Assembly: GCA_013397935.1 (NCBI GenBank)
Contig: VZRN01006383.1
Coordinates: 230,600 to 294,599, forward strand
Reading direction: 5' to 3'
Source: Dasyornis broadbenti
Taxonomy: Eukaryota; Chordata; Aves; Passeriformes; Dasyornithidae
DNA: 64,000 bases
Part shown: piece by piece, positions 28,401 to 43,400 of the stretch
Layout of the letters: each line of letters opens with the position of its first letter
Numbering within the stretch: position 1 is the first letter of the stretch
Made by a program: the position numbers and the translations under genes
Notes under the pieces: model-generated
The model's input: the letters and a program-made list of their open reading frames with translations, nothing else
Database searches by the model: none
What the model was told of the DNA's origin: nothing

Positions 28401-31400
28401 GGGTTTGTTTTTATTTTGCAAATTTTTAATCACAATATGAAACACTGCATCTAAGAACCCAAGCCTCTAGTCTATTACACTCCAGCTCTTAACTAAAAAT
28501 GAAAGAACAATTGCCTAGCATTTTCAGCAAAGACAGAAAGGAGAGCATATACTTCATATTCAGAACTATAAAAGAAGCACAGAGTCCACACTCAGTGTCA
28601 AGGATCCATGGTGCTAGAGCTTCTTCAAAAATACATGAAGGCATAGGCAAAAGGCACTCTCTTCCACCATCCAGAAAGTGTTAACTTATACAGGCTTACT
28701 GTGTAACTATTTATAAGTAGGGATGTGAATCCAAAATTTATGCATTATAAAAGCACAATTCCGCTATGGATGGCATGCACTGTGCATCATCACTGTGTTT
28801 TGAGCTTAACTGAAGTGTAAACAGAACAAAGATGAACTGTGTGCAGTTTGTGAGGCTTTGACATACAGTTTTCCCACACACAAATTGCTCATCAGAACTG
28901 TCTGTACATCATGAATCTCCCTTACACATAAGCAAAAATTTCAGTGAATTACTACCTCTTCTAAAAATCCAAGAAAAGAGAATAACTAATGCATGCTGAG
29001 AGGTATCTTCACCATCTTAGTGCTTTCTGTAGCTAAATTAAGAAGCTTAGTTATAGTGTCATACTCTGCAACTCTCATGGAAGTTGAGGCTCAGGGAAGA
29101 TAAAAGGCATTAAGGGATTGTGCAGAATAATTACTCTGTTCACTTTCCTACTGAATTCAACTGATATGCTTCTAAGTGTTTAGATTGCACTGGTCAGTCT
29201 TTACATGTTTTTGTGACTGCTTACTGTTGCATTCTGTTCTTAGCTATTACAAATACAAAACCCACCAAATTTCTTTCTCATATTTCACTGCTCATCAAAT
29301 TCCAGTTAAATACATTTATGTAAACCCCCTGTCTAGTCTGGCATTCACATAACGTCTCTTTCATGACCTTTATGACCAGTGATCACATACAGGAGGGAAA
29401 GAACACAGACTGCCTCTCAGGGCCACTGTGTGTGTTTGGTGTTTATCATAAGACAACAAAAAAACCCCTGTGTGTGGGCAGGTTTATCGTATTTGGAAAG
29501 CTAAAGTGCTCTATTAAGTATTTTAACTACATCTGAATGCTTTTACAACTTTTAGTTTGTAGCAAGAGATGAGAATGAAGTTTATATCAGCACTTTACTC
29601 ATCTTTTATTTCCAAGATATTAGAGAAGTGAAATTCAAGTCCAGGAGGAGCCTTTTTGACTTATTTATTGCAGATATAGCTACTTCTGAGATACTTTTAT
29701 GTTGCTCCATGAGAATATCCATTACCTGTTCTTTCACTCATTCCCTAATAATACGAGTTTTTTCAAGGGCCCAATTAACCTGGCCAAGTGCAGAAAAAAC
29801 TCCCCACTATCTAAATACATTCCAGAAGTACAATTTTGTTTTAGTAGGCAAAGAATAAAAAAAAAAAAAAGGGGCCCCATAGATAAGGAATGCAATGCAA
29901 CAGCATGCAATGAGAGTTATGATACAGGCAGGCATCTTTCCTCCTATTTGATACTATAACCAACACACAGAACTGCTTCACTGATAGGGGATGGAAGCAG
30001 AGGTCAAGGAAGGCTGCTGTTATGGCTAGACAGAAGATTATCCTGCCAATAACACATACCAGCATCTCTAGGGATCTGTTTTCTTTTGCTTCAAGAAAAA
30101 AAAGCATGGATTGTTTTTATTAAAATCGAAGGTACAGGCTACCTATCACAAGAGTTTTTCCTACACAGAATGCATGGCCAGCAATCAGAACAGGCGGAGG
30201 AGAAACTCTGAATCTGAACAAAGAACTGGGCTATTGCCATGATGCAACAAGTAGGTAAACTAGAAAGACAACAGATTTTTTCATCATTGATATTGGAGAT
30301 CTCTGGACCGTGCTAGAAAAGCTAGGTAGGTAGCTCAGAGATTGGATAAGCTGAGAACCATCAACAAAACATTTCAGAGCTAAATAGTTCCTTCCTTTCA
30401 AAGAGCAAGACATCTGAAGAATCACTCACAATTCCTAGACAGAGGAGTAAGTCAGTCCAGTAAGACCATCCTCGTATCACAATCAAAAGGGAAAAAAAAA
30501 AAATCTCTTTCACCTATCATTAAGAAAAACCAAACAACTGAACTGAATTGTGCAAAGGGATGAAAAGAAGAAGAGAAATTTATATACTTTGTCAAATCTG
30601 AAATAGTGATACTTTACAGAGATTTAAGGAGACAAGACAATATATGAACTTACTCAGCCAGCTAGCTTGATATTAATGTAGAAAAATAATGTTAATTTTG
30701 AAACAGGATTTAATAAAACAATTAAGAGCCAAGAATGCAATTAATTTCAATATTGTAACAAATAAGCATAGACACCTAATGATTTGTTGACACCAAAAGT
30801 TTTAAAAAACTTGCTTAATATAGCCACCTATTCTTGGCACACTAAAGCCTAGAGTAAAACTCTTAGCTTCATGTCAACCTAGATAAAATCATATGTTAAA
30901 GATTAAAAGTGATAAACTAGTAATATTAAAAAGCCCTATTTTTTTTAACATTGAAGGTAAATAGTCTTTTGGAAAAAAACCCCACAACCCTGCTAAGAGA
31001 GTTAGTAGAACAATCTGCCCTGATTTTAGGAGAGATACTTATTTCTGGAAGATCTACTTCATTCAACTTTAAGTTTCAGAGCTGAATACAAGACAGCAAG
31101 TAGAATGGCCTCCGATGGCATAGTCACATTAGATTTAGAGAACGTGTTACCGGCCTTCACAATCCAGACATTTATGGCAGAAGTTTTGCACATAGCAGGA
31201 AACCCTGGGGATTAGAATGTTAGTAAAAAGCCTTGGAAACCACACAACTAAAATACTTCATAAGGGGCTGAGGATTGTTTTTGTTTTTTGAGTTTTTTTT
31301 TTGTCCTTGGGGGTGGGACACTGCTTATTTAATTCTTCATGTTATAGAAAAACTCAAGAAAGAAAATAAATTATATTTCCAACATGGAAAAGCTGCATCA

Positions 31401-34400
31401 TGCGATAAATCACTTGGGTTGTAAAACTGTCTCAACCCAAAGGAAACAAGCCTAACCTACTACATTTATTAGACTGAGAGAAGAAAATACTCATAATGTA
31501 TTTCTGTCAGAAAAATGAAGTACTTGAGTAACTCTTGTGAGATATTACAGAACTCAGCTGAGTCCACTGCCACTATAACATCTGTAATAAACATGGTTAT
31601 CTTTTAGAACATGGTTTGGCCTAATAAGGGGTAAAAATGAGTGACGGTAAGCAAAGAGACCTGCAGCCTTCTATTACCTTCAGCTGTGTGTTGTAAGGTC
31701 ACGATAATGCAACGTGCACGAAGGTCCAAAATAAGATCCTGGATGATCTGAAGCATGTCATTGGGTATCTCGAGTGCAGTAAGAGATTCAGAACTAAGCC
31801 TGGAAAGCAAATAAAGTTAGATGGAAGTGTAAATCTGAAGGTTTTTTAAAGCTGATATAACTTCACTGAATTTTTCAGGCATTTCCTACATATGCAAATA
31901 CAATAGCTCCATCCTCAGTTTATCTTTGAAAACCAGTTATCCTATTCTGAGATTATTTACTTTATTCAGAAGATTGCAAATGCAGATTTATCTTTCTCTA
32001 GTATTGTAATAATGTTACCACAGCAACATGCCAACTTTTTCTACTGTCTTCCTGCACTTCCCTACTTGCCTTTCTGCCTCCATCTCTTGTCCTATGATCC
32101 AAGAATAATCCTTTTGGAGCAGAAGCAGCGTTTCTATTGCTTTTAAGCGAATGTCTAGATCAAATACAAGATCCACAATAGGCTTTTTGAGATATTTTTT
32201 ACCTGCATGACAACAGTAACGGTGATTAAACGGCCATAAATAGTGATGTAGTTGTCCATCAGACTGCTAATAATATGCACATTTAGGAGGAGTCAAAAAG
32301 AGACAAAATATAGCTACTGCCCCATGTGCAGACTGAATTCATCCACTGTTTTGCTTCCAACTCTGACCAGGCACAAATCACTGGCACTACAGGTGAGGAC
32401 GGAGATATGAATTTCTGGTTTTTTTCCTTCAGAAATAGTAACACAGCAGCTGCTTGCAAGAATTAGCATTTCAGCTTTCAACTAAAAGGCTGCAGTTGTG
32501 CTCAGACTTAGTCAGGGGCACCATTAACTAGACTGCTCTCTGCTCAGCCCAACTACTGAACTAGTAGATTAGAAAAATCTGTATGACCTCAGTCAGCCAG
32601 GAAACAGAATGTAAATACCCATCTGTGAGAAATTTAAGTTAGTTTAGACTGCATAGAAGCCTTGTACTTTAGAGTTGATTCCATTTCTGGGAGCACACAG
32701 CTGTCACATCCCTACAATCATCCTTTTTCTCATATAAGACACCCTAACAAACACATACCTTTTTACACCTTTTTATAGCTTTATAGTACGGCAGAAGTCT
32801 TGCCAGCAACGGCTCACTTGAGTGCACAGTTCTAATTCATTCTCTGGAACCTGTTCATACTGGGCAATGACAGAATGGGGCACAAGAGAAAGACTGTGCT
32901 ACTACCTGTGTGATACATACAAATATGTATGTGTGATACCAGCTGTGTGATACACACAAACGAGCAGAAAAATCAAGATCACACAGATGTAATGACAACT
33001 CCCTGTTATCTAATATTGTGAGTTTTATCACTCAAATACAAGTAGAAAACAGTAAATCATTTGTGAGATGACAGAAAACAGTAAAATTCTATCTTGTGCT
33101 TCACAATGACTTTTAGTAACAATCTATGAAAATTAGGCTTAAACTATTACATAACTTTGCAACAAATAAAGGTCTTAGGCAATGTGTAGACTCTTCTTGG
33201 GAACAGCCCACCTTCATCGTTGCTGTGAGTCACAAGAATTTGTCAGATTGTCAAAGTGTGGGGGCTTGAAAATTAATGCACTTGAAGCACTTGTATAAAC
33301 TTCTGACCTTATCATCACTGGTGAGTACCCTATGCTGGTATGTTCCATTCCTCTTCTCCAGATGCCCCTTTACTTCTCTACTTTTGATCACTTTGCAGTA
33401 AAGTCTAGCCCACTTTACTCAAATGCCCTCACTGTGAACACAAGGTGGGGAAAAGAGTGGGAGGGAGCAAGGATTTCCCCAGCTCTCAGTTCCGTTGTTC
33501 ATTACAAGGGTAGTGCCCGGAAAAAAAAAGGAGATTCTCTGAAAAAGAGCCTTCATATATCCTGTAACCTCAGCCTGGATCTTATCTCAGATGGCAGGAG
33601 CACAATTAACTTTTAGAGAATCTGTTGGTTACATTTCCAGTACAATATTACAGATGTGCAAGTGCTAAAGTCTAGAATTCTATAATTTGAATGAAACTCA
33701 TGGATTGCTTCTCATAGAAGGGCAACACCAGTGTCCCTTTTTGATCTTTTAATCAAATATCAAGTCAGCTCCTTGTTAAATGGAAAGCATTCCATAAAAT
33801 TCAGCCAAAAAACCCCCAATCTTCATATGGAAATACTTTTCTAAATGGTTACAGTACAGTAATGTAAGTGACAACAGACTGAGAGGAAGTGTTAAACAGA
33901 CTTGACAACAGGTGTGTAGCACTGCTAGCCCCATCTGCAATGAGAATATCTATATGATTATACCCTTTTCTTTTCTTCATCTGTGCTTTGCCTGTTACCT
34001 GCTTTGAAAACTCTAGATAAAAAAATGCAGTATCATATCCAGGTACTATTCCAAATATTATTTTTTCCAAAAGATAATGACAATTATTGTAGCCCCCAGA
34101 CAAATGCAAGCAAATTTTGTATGTTGGTAATTTTGCAATTAATGAAAATGTGAATTATTAATTTTATAAACAAATATAAGCAGAATGATATAAGCAGGAG
34201 TATCACATTCTATTAAACAACTGTAATGGTAAATTATGATCTATGAATGATACCACAGTGAGAAACATGATATTTTCAACCCATTTTGGCAATGATGGGA
34301 AGACGTAGTAAATGAAGAAAATAACTGTCTTGTACCCTAAAGAATCAAATCCTGTTGCATTCACTGAGTGTCTATGCTGTGCCAGGCAAATATTTTATTC

Positions 34401-37400
34401 AAACCTTTTCATAAATGTTATGGGAAAAAATTAATATATTATTATGTAGTAAGACTATATCATGAGACATCATTAATTACACTTGCACATAGAACCCTAG
34501 ATCTGACATAAGCAATGCTTTTGCAATCCTGTTTTTGAAAATGTTAACATTCTCAAAATTCAGGGTATTTAATGCAGTGAACAAAACATTTTTGTCTTAA
34601 AGCACACCTATTCCAGGAATAGAATGATTTTATGGGTCCTGAGATCCATTTACCTTACAGTCTGGATAACATGTGTTAGCCACTGGCCAGAAAGTTCAGA
34701 TTTCATCTCCCAGCCACCATACTGTCTTAACTCTCCTTCTCTGAGGCTGAATGGAAGCAAGGCTCCACGGATAAGTTTTACCAGAGAGTGCATCACTTCC
34801 TGAATCATTTTCTGCATCAGAAGAAAGGAAAGAAAAATCAAGGAAAAAGCTTTACCAGCATGCTTAAGCAGCCATGTACTTGCTATATACAACAGGTAGC
34901 AATGTTAGGTGGCTCCACATGGTAGAGAAGAGAGGAGAAGGAGATATGAGGGTACACAAATGATTTAAGAAATCTTATTTTTCAAGGTGACACTGAAGGA
35001 TCTTGCCATGAACGACAAATGAAAGAATGTAAGGTTCTCCCCACCACATGTCCCCCAACTACTTACCTTGAAATCATTTTGTCTTTGCCTAGCATTTTTC
35101 TTCGATCTTTCCATTTGGCCAGATTTTTCAGCAGTCTTGTGAAAATGAGAAAATTGAAAAGTGTTAAGTATCTTATAACCACTGTCAAAATAATTCTGAA
35201 AAGGAGGTTTCAAAGTGAAGAAGTGAAAACCAATGAGTTTATGATGCAATTACAAAAACTAACTCATGACATTTCACTAAGCAAAGACTATATATATCTC
35301 AATAAACTCTACTTACTGTAGGTCAGTACCTTGAAACATTTAATTCTGAGGAACAATGTGTGCTTAAGACAAAGCCAGAGACAAGCAGTACACAAACTTC
35401 TTGAGGTTTATATTTTCTCACTGCAGTGTTAGTGAGATCAAAAACATATATAGTCCAAGTGTGCATCACATTTACACGAAGAAACTCTATTTTTTCTTCA
35501 TGGAAGCTGACCAGAGAAAGACATCTATGTGAAGTGGGAGACAATTTTTGGAATGAAGGCAATTTGGAATGGCAAGATGTGGGGGGGAGGGTTGCTGAGT
35601 TTTTGTTTGGTTTTAGGAACAGTATTTTGTTACAATGCTCTTTGGATAATTCAACTAATTGTAAAAGAGACTCTGTAAAATCAGCAGCATCTTCGTTGTC
35701 ACTTCTTTGAGAACAGAGGAATGTGAGTACACTTTGCATGAGACAGTTACAGTTGAAGAAAAACATGGTTTGACTAATAGTCTTCCTGTTTGTAGTTCTA
35801 CCCTTCTGTGAAGACTGCTGAAATCTCAGTAGAGTAAATTACATCGAAAAAGCTACTTCAAATCCTAGACCAAGTGCACATGTCAAATTTTATAGTCAGA
35901 AAATCTCCTATTTTATGTTTGTACAGCAACATCTACTGGACAAGAAGTGCAATAACATGACAGGAGTGTTCCCAAAGAGAATCAGTTTACTTTCAAATAA
36001 TTAATTTGAAATGCTGTTTTTCAAAATCCCTCTTTAGTTACAGCACTGAAGATTTTAAAGCTAAAATAAATAATTTGAAGTGAGAAAAAATAGAGAAAAA
36101 TCAAACTGCTTAACAGTTTTGGAAAATACATAGCTATAAAACGCTTGTACTTTAAAGCTCTCAATTATACCATTTCAGACAAGGAGAACAACCTTAAAAT
36201 TATAGTTGTATATAATTCCCACTTCTCTCTTCTAAAGTATTAAAAGAAAATAAACTGTATTCCTTGAAACTTCAGATAGCAACTTTAAATTCACACTAGT
36301 TTATAGCTGGATTACACAGAGTAATTAATAGATCTTTGACTTTTATTTTTTTTTTTTTTCTTTAGTGGTTTTGTTGAAGAGCAATCTTAAACCTTTCCTG
36401 CACAGACAGACCAAAACTACTTTGTGGTAAGATCAACGGTTACTACGCACATTTGTGATTTCACCTAGAGTGATTCAAAGAACTCTGCTTTTCAAACTGT
36501 TGAAATACCACATACATCTTTAACTGACAATATTTTAAGGCATATACATAATCTTTCAAAACTAAAAAGAACCCCCTCCCAGCCAAAAGTTTACAAACTG
36601 AAAAAGATAAAATACGACTTGAAATGCGTATGTGAAGATTTTCTTTCTACATTTTTAAAATGTCTTGAAGACTTAAATAAGCTAACTGAAATAACCCTCT
36701 ATACCATTTTTCATAGGATGTTTCTTAAAAAAAATGTATTAATCATCTTGCTTCCTGAATGGCGATAAATAGCGAGCAACATGGTAAAAGAACTTTGTGG
36801 ACAATTAAAATCTGTACTGTTTCTGACAGAAAAACACAAACTTTCAGTCTTGAATGCACTGTGATGACAGATATTCTTAGGTGTTCTAGAAGTCTTCTAG
36901 CTTATGTCACCCCCTCCTCTTAATCATCCTCAATTGACTGTGGCATGCAGGACACACAGGAGGAATAGAGGATACCATCCCTCCTCTCTCCTCAAGAACT
37001 TGTGGGGCTTCTGTAAGGACCAAGGGAGCAAAAGAAATCAAATATGGGGATCAATTTCTCAGAAGTTCAGAATTTGGCCCAGAAAGAAAAAGAGCATATG
37101 TACCTTACAGACTAACAACAAAAATACCTCTTTTGTTTTTTTTAATACATTGAAGCAATGTTTTGTTCAGGCAGGACAGAAGATCACTACATTTTCCACT
37201 TGCAGTCATTTTCATGAGCAGAACTTCTCAACCTTGTTTACAGTTCAACTCTCTGTTTCTCTAGAAACTGCCTTCTTTTTCTTTGTACACAGAAAAAAAA
37301 ATATCACAGTAACTTAACAGGTGAATTTGTAAAGTTTAATTTTCAATGGTACTGGTGTCAAAAAGAAAGGCTGTAATTTCCCTTATGAAATAAATTATTT

Positions 37401-40400
37401 TTGTGAAAGTCAACAGTACTAAGTTTATTCTTGATTTTACTTCCTTCACTGAACATTATGAGTAAATGTCATATCTTGCTTTTGATTTTTATCACGTAAA
37501 ATGAGGATGACACACGGCATCTATTTCACTGAAGCTATAATGCTCTATACATTGTGTTCAACATCTAAAGGGCTACAGTATCGACTAGTTTCATCATATG
37601 AAAACAGTATATTGATTTATAAACAGTGGCAATAAATAGATAAATTAATTCTTTAGTTAGACAAATGGAAAATGAGAACACAAGCTTCCAAATGGTTTTT
37701 TTCGAAGGCTTTTGTTTTTTTCTAGTAAAGCTGCAAAGAATAGTAGATAGATGCGATGATTTCAGAATTTAAACACAGGAGAACACTGTATACTACAAAT
37801 TAATTAATTTATCAAAAATTAATTTTGAGAGGCATCCCTTCAAAATCTGTTAAGAATGTGCATATAAAACCAGAATGTGTCATTAATCATTACTTTTGTT
37901 TTTCCCCTTCTTCTTGGATTATCTAGATTATATTTGCATTATTTGGAAAAATCAGATCATCTGAGCAAGAAGGAATAGAAGCACATGCAGTTGCAGCTGA
38001 CTGACCTTCCAGACTAGACTCCCTATAACATGTCCAGGAATTCTGCTCTGTGTCTTGGTTATTTTGCAACTCAGGTCTTGAACCTAACCTCACTTCCAAA
38101 TACTTAAAACTCAAGAAATGAGTACTTCTTTTCCAAAGAAAGGAAACAACTTTTTTTCTGTATGACTCTGCCTTTTACATATCTCTACCCTTCATGTTAT
38201 GTGCTATTTTTTCAGATCACCAATGAAGGGCCAGCTATGAGTAAGAGGTGAAAGTACACAGCTATTATTGAGTCCAGCAACTGGAACATACACACACACA
38301 CACAAAAGCCCCACTGTTAGAATTTGAAGTAATTCCACTGTATGCTTACATCCTTTTAAAAATAAAAAGAAAAATCTCTTACTAAAAGGTCATCACTTCT
38401 ACCAGTAAAGTATAATATTTAAAACATGATTATTACAGACCTTTGTTACTTATAAGTCATTTATATAGAAGAATCCATACCTCACTGAATAAACTTCCAT
38501 TCACATAAGAAACCCAGAGCTTCCAGAAGTTGGGCAGCTGACTTACAACAAGTTTTGTCAACTTTTCAACAAAAATGACTTGCTGAGGAGCTTTGTATCG
38601 CCAAGCTAAAAGAGAGAAGGGATAGAGAAAGCAACATCAAAATTTTTTAAAATAACAATAAGAATGCACTACTAGCATGTTCCTGTTTTGTATCACATAA
38701 GTGACTATACGGTATATATAAAACCTTTCGGGTAGGAATAAAAAAAATTGAAGCCCAGTCCATGTATGTGTATACAATTTGTACACATACAAGCTCTTTC
38801 TTCTCCTCTCATATGCTTACAAGGTGACAGCATTATGACAGTATCTACAGAATAGTTCCCCGTGCAGGGATATCTAAGGCAATCCACCTAAAAATCCATT
38901 CAGACAGTCTTCCGTCTTCAAACCACTCTAAAAATTACGGTAACATGAAAGCAATCAAGACATTACAAAAGTTTCAAATGAAATCTTGGCAACAGACAAC
39001 TTTTATCAGTTTCCTATGCAATGGGTGAAAGGTGGTAAAGAGAAAGATGAACAGAGGCAGAAGTACCCACTAACACAGAAAATAAAGGAAACCTTGTGAA
39101 ATACTCTTCTATAACCACCTATGGTCTCCATTAAACCTTCATCATTATAATGGTTTAACAAAACAGGGTATCAACACAACAGTGATAAGAGAGTTGTATT
39201 TCACTTCAAGAACTAGAGTCCACTTTGAAACGCTCAGACAAAGAAATCATACGTTTTTTGAAAAAACCCAAAACAAATAGTCAAAGCCCCCAAAAACCAA
39301 AACAAAACCACTTTAAAGTGACATATTTTATGGTGTGGTGTTTCATTATTTATAAACTCAGGTCTCTTACAAATGATAAATTTAAAAATATGGTATTATC
39401 CTATATAACACTGTGGAAATGCAGAAAAATGTTGCATGAAATAGCACTTTTTGTATCTACTTTGCTAGAGAATGTTGCCTAAACTCAACAGGAATTCAGC
39501 AGTTAGGCAAAAATAGCTGCCTAATAGCACACTACATAACTTCACCAGAGTCTCACTATTTTACTGTGTTGGTAGACAGTCTTGAATCTCCTTGAAGTAC
39601 AGCATGCCTTCAGCAGCATCCACTTGTCAAGGTGTAGATTAAGTATTGTTCCATTTCTTCACTGGAGAATCGAACATCAGCACTACCCATTTTTTCTCAT
39701 GGCCAAAAGTTTAGGCAGTTTGGATTAGTATTTGAAAATAAAATCATAAAGGAAGCCTCTTTCCAGACTCTGGTCTGGAAAGAGGCTCTGACGTAACTCA
39801 AGTGCAACTGTGCTGACTGAAAATGATATATCTGTTTAGGAGTAATGAAAACCTCAAAGCTCAATTGGAAAAACTCCTAGTGTGGACACAGGTAAGACAC
39901 TTCCACCAGCTTGGTTTATGACTGTCAGAGAACCCAGTGGCAGAAAATCTCCTCTTATTAACAGAAGCTGTGACTGTGTCAAGAAGCTGTGTCAACACTG
40001 CTGTAGCAGCAGAGGCTCTGTAACTCCTACAAAATGCCAGCTTCTAATAAAAAAAATTCAGTTCCTTTGAGAAACCATTTCATCTTTGCCAAAAGCTCCA
40101 GTACCAATCCAAGCTTATAACCTGGGATATCTGTTCGTAACTGGAAATATACTGGCAAGACTTACTTCATCTATGAAACACTTTTCCCCTTGAGGAAGCA
40201 TGCTTCAGGCTTAGTTGCAAGCCTGCAGACAGCAGGTACTTCTTAAAATAAGCTACTGTACATCATATCAAAAGGTTATGGCCATAAATTCAGGATATTT
40301 TTACTTTGTTGGAGAGAAAGCTCTAATCTATATTTTATTCCATTGATTCTATCATAATCTCTGCTATACCATTCTTAAGATCAAATTACAGCTATTATCT

Positions 40401-43400
40401 ATTGTTTATATATTCTCATGAACATATACTCAAGCAAGAGCTGAATGTTATTTGAGTGCTGCAGTTTTGAATTCATAGTAATTTCTTTAGACAATCTCTT
40501 GGACAATCACTGTCAAACATATTGGAGAAAAAGACCCCAAATACAACAAATCACCAAAAAAAGCCCAGAGATGCCATTCTTTAAATTTACCAAAAACTGA
40601 AAAGATCCACAAGCAACCTGAAAACAGAACACATCAAGGCACATTTGGAATGACAGCTCTTGCACAGGTATCCTAAGTGGTAGGTTTGCTTTGCCTCTCC
40701 ACTCAGAGAAGCGCAAGGATGGCAGAGCAATCAGTGGTCACATGCACCTAAGCACCAAGGAACGTAACTCAGAGGCAACGCATTCTAACTCTAGTAAATT
40801 GGGATGGATTATTATAGTGCTCCAATTCTCCGGTATTCCTTTGAATCTTGGTTTAAATCGGTGTCTACAAAATATGCAAAACTTGCTGAAAACTTACCTT
40901 TTCACTTTGTAAAAGAAAACAGATCCATAACAGACTGAAAACATAATAACTGATTGAAGTGGAATTGCCTGCCATATATGCAATTAAGCCCCTGCTCATG
41001 CAAAAGAATTCAAACAAGTTAAAAATAAACTTGATTTGGACATTGCTTGCTACACTAAGTGTGACACTCATATTGTTAGGGGATGGCATTCAAAACCAAC
41101 CAGGAATTTAGTGTTTTGCTTTGTAACACTTGTCAACTTCACGCATGGCTTTGGGCTGAGAAATGGCAAGGGTAACAGTAAGACAGTTATTTCAGAAAGA
41201 AATTATCTATTCTGTGAAAAACATGTTTTCTGTCTCCTGTGATGTCACCATTGAACGACTCCTAAGAAGTTGTTTGGACAAGGGTATTGAGGACACTTGT
41301 GACACAGAAGGCCTCATCTGGTTGTGGACAGAGAGACTGCGTGAGCTTAGTCACACACTTTGTTTCTCTTTCTGCGTTTCAGAGAGCCAGATATAGAAGT
41401 CACAGAAGGTGCAAATGCAAGGAGACCCATCTTAGCAAACACGCATAGAAGGTATAACAAGCAGAAGATGATAGGCAGTAGGTGGCTATGCATACAAGAA
41501 AGATCTGGTTTTGTAGAAAAAAGACTTCTATTACTTTAATTACATTCTAAGAAGCAAATTTTGAACTTGAATTTGAATTTTATGATCTGCTCTTTGCTTG
41601 CAGAAAACATGGAGGACTTCTTTAGTAAGCAACAGCAATGTATGAGAAGAAAGAATTGTATTTTATAGTAATCCAAAACAAACACACAGAGTGTGGGTTT
41701 TCGTTTGGGTGTTTTGACTACACCACACACTGGTCACTGGGGGCTGCTTTGTTTTTTCAAATAAAAGAGATGCCTACTATCATCACGGCCAGACTGAAAA
41801 CTGCTGCCCCGTTTCAGTGAAGCACTTTGGCTGCTGAGATGGCCAATCGGTGATGGACGCACATCACTGTCCAGGTCTAGCATGGGGCTGTGGAGCAATG
41901 CATTGCCTGAAGAAGAGTGGAAAAAATCCAAAAGTTAGAATAATTTTGTACATCAGTTGACACGGAACTGCATGGTGCATGTGGAATTCGAATTTAATTC
42001 AGTGATACAAATGTAATCTTACAAAAACATTCTTAATCTTGGTTTATTTAGACTATTTGTTCATCTGTATCAATGCTATTCAATACCACTACTATTGACA
42101 CTGTAGCAAAGACAAAATACAAGTACCACATGGAAAATACTGTTCTTTGATCTGTATGTTTCTGTGTTTATAATGAACGCCATACAATTATTTGCTTGAA
42201 AGTCGTGGATAAATATGTATTTATGCCATTAGTGACATTGCCCATGTTTTTTTTCTGGTGTACGTCTTAAATACACTTTTCAACAGCAAGAGTTTCTTTT
42301 GTGTCTAGCTGAGGCAGTTAAGGGCAGAGTGTTCAACTATTACTTAGCTGTTTGACTTCTACAGAGTTCAGGTTGAAAGAATCCATCCATCAGGAATCAG
42401 ATGAACTAATGGCACTGTTCATTTGTAAATGTCCTTACTTATACATAACTACAAAGCCACAAAATATTTTCTAGTGAATCAAACATTTTTTTCTTTGGGT
42501 GCCTGTCCACATGGAGGTCACTATTCACAAGTCTAAGCAAGGATCTAATCTGATGCAAGTGGATACTTGGAGTCTAATATGAATTTTGAAGAACAACCAT
42601 ATAAGAATAAGAGGACTATGACGATTTTTTAACGTACTGTGACACTACCAATAACTTTGTTAAAGTCTAAATTGCTGCTTTATGCATTTCACTTTATAGA
42701 TACCTTTCTGGAAGTAGCCATCAAAAACTATTTCAGCATTGCCCAACTGAGCTGTAACAATTAAACTTAAATGAATCACAATTCATAGACATATAGAACA
42801 GCCCAGGCTGGAAAAGATCTCAGAAGACCATCTGGTCCAAGCTTTCATGGGAAAGGGAGCCAGGGTGAGATTATCTGGCACCCTGTCCAGCTCAATATTG
42901 AAAATCTCCAGTGATGGGAACTTTACAGTGTAGCTGGGGAGGTTACTTCAGTGATTGATTATTCTCAATGCAGAGAAAAAAAAAATCTTTTTTTATATTG
43001 AGATGAAACCTCCCCTGGTAATTCATGCTGAATTTTACAGTGAGAATGTCAGCATTTCAGTTTATATTGTTGATCTTTTCCATTGATACTTACATTTACT
43101 AAAAATAACGGGAAGGTCACACAGGAGGACCAACAGCTGTAACACTGAAATACTTGGATACAGGAGTAACACAAAACAAAAAGGATTCAAAGCACATTTA
43201 TTCTGGTGTCAGACCAGCGTGGCAGAAAGATTAGGTATATCTTTTCACTTCAACAGCTGGGGCCTAAAGAGCAATATTAAGCATTGTGAAACTTATCACA
43301 AACTTCCAATAGGTGACAGTATTGGGTTTTAGTTCATTTTGAAAGAAGTTCTTCCTCCTATAATTCTTTAAAGGCTTTTAAAGAAATTTCCTGTGTCCTT

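Noticed and set aside
35323..35766. 147-codon minus-strand open frame, the longest in the window, with an acceptor-like CTCTGTTCTCAAAG upstream
   Set aside because: The opposite strand is also open over 35426-35710, the protein matches nothing I recognise, and one frame of this length is about what chance allows in 64 kb. It lies wholly in the intron between exons 7 and 8.
36904..37317. 137-codon plus-strand open frame
   Set aside because: Low-complexity start, Phe-rich end over T runs, no family resemblance and no supporting promoter or splice context.
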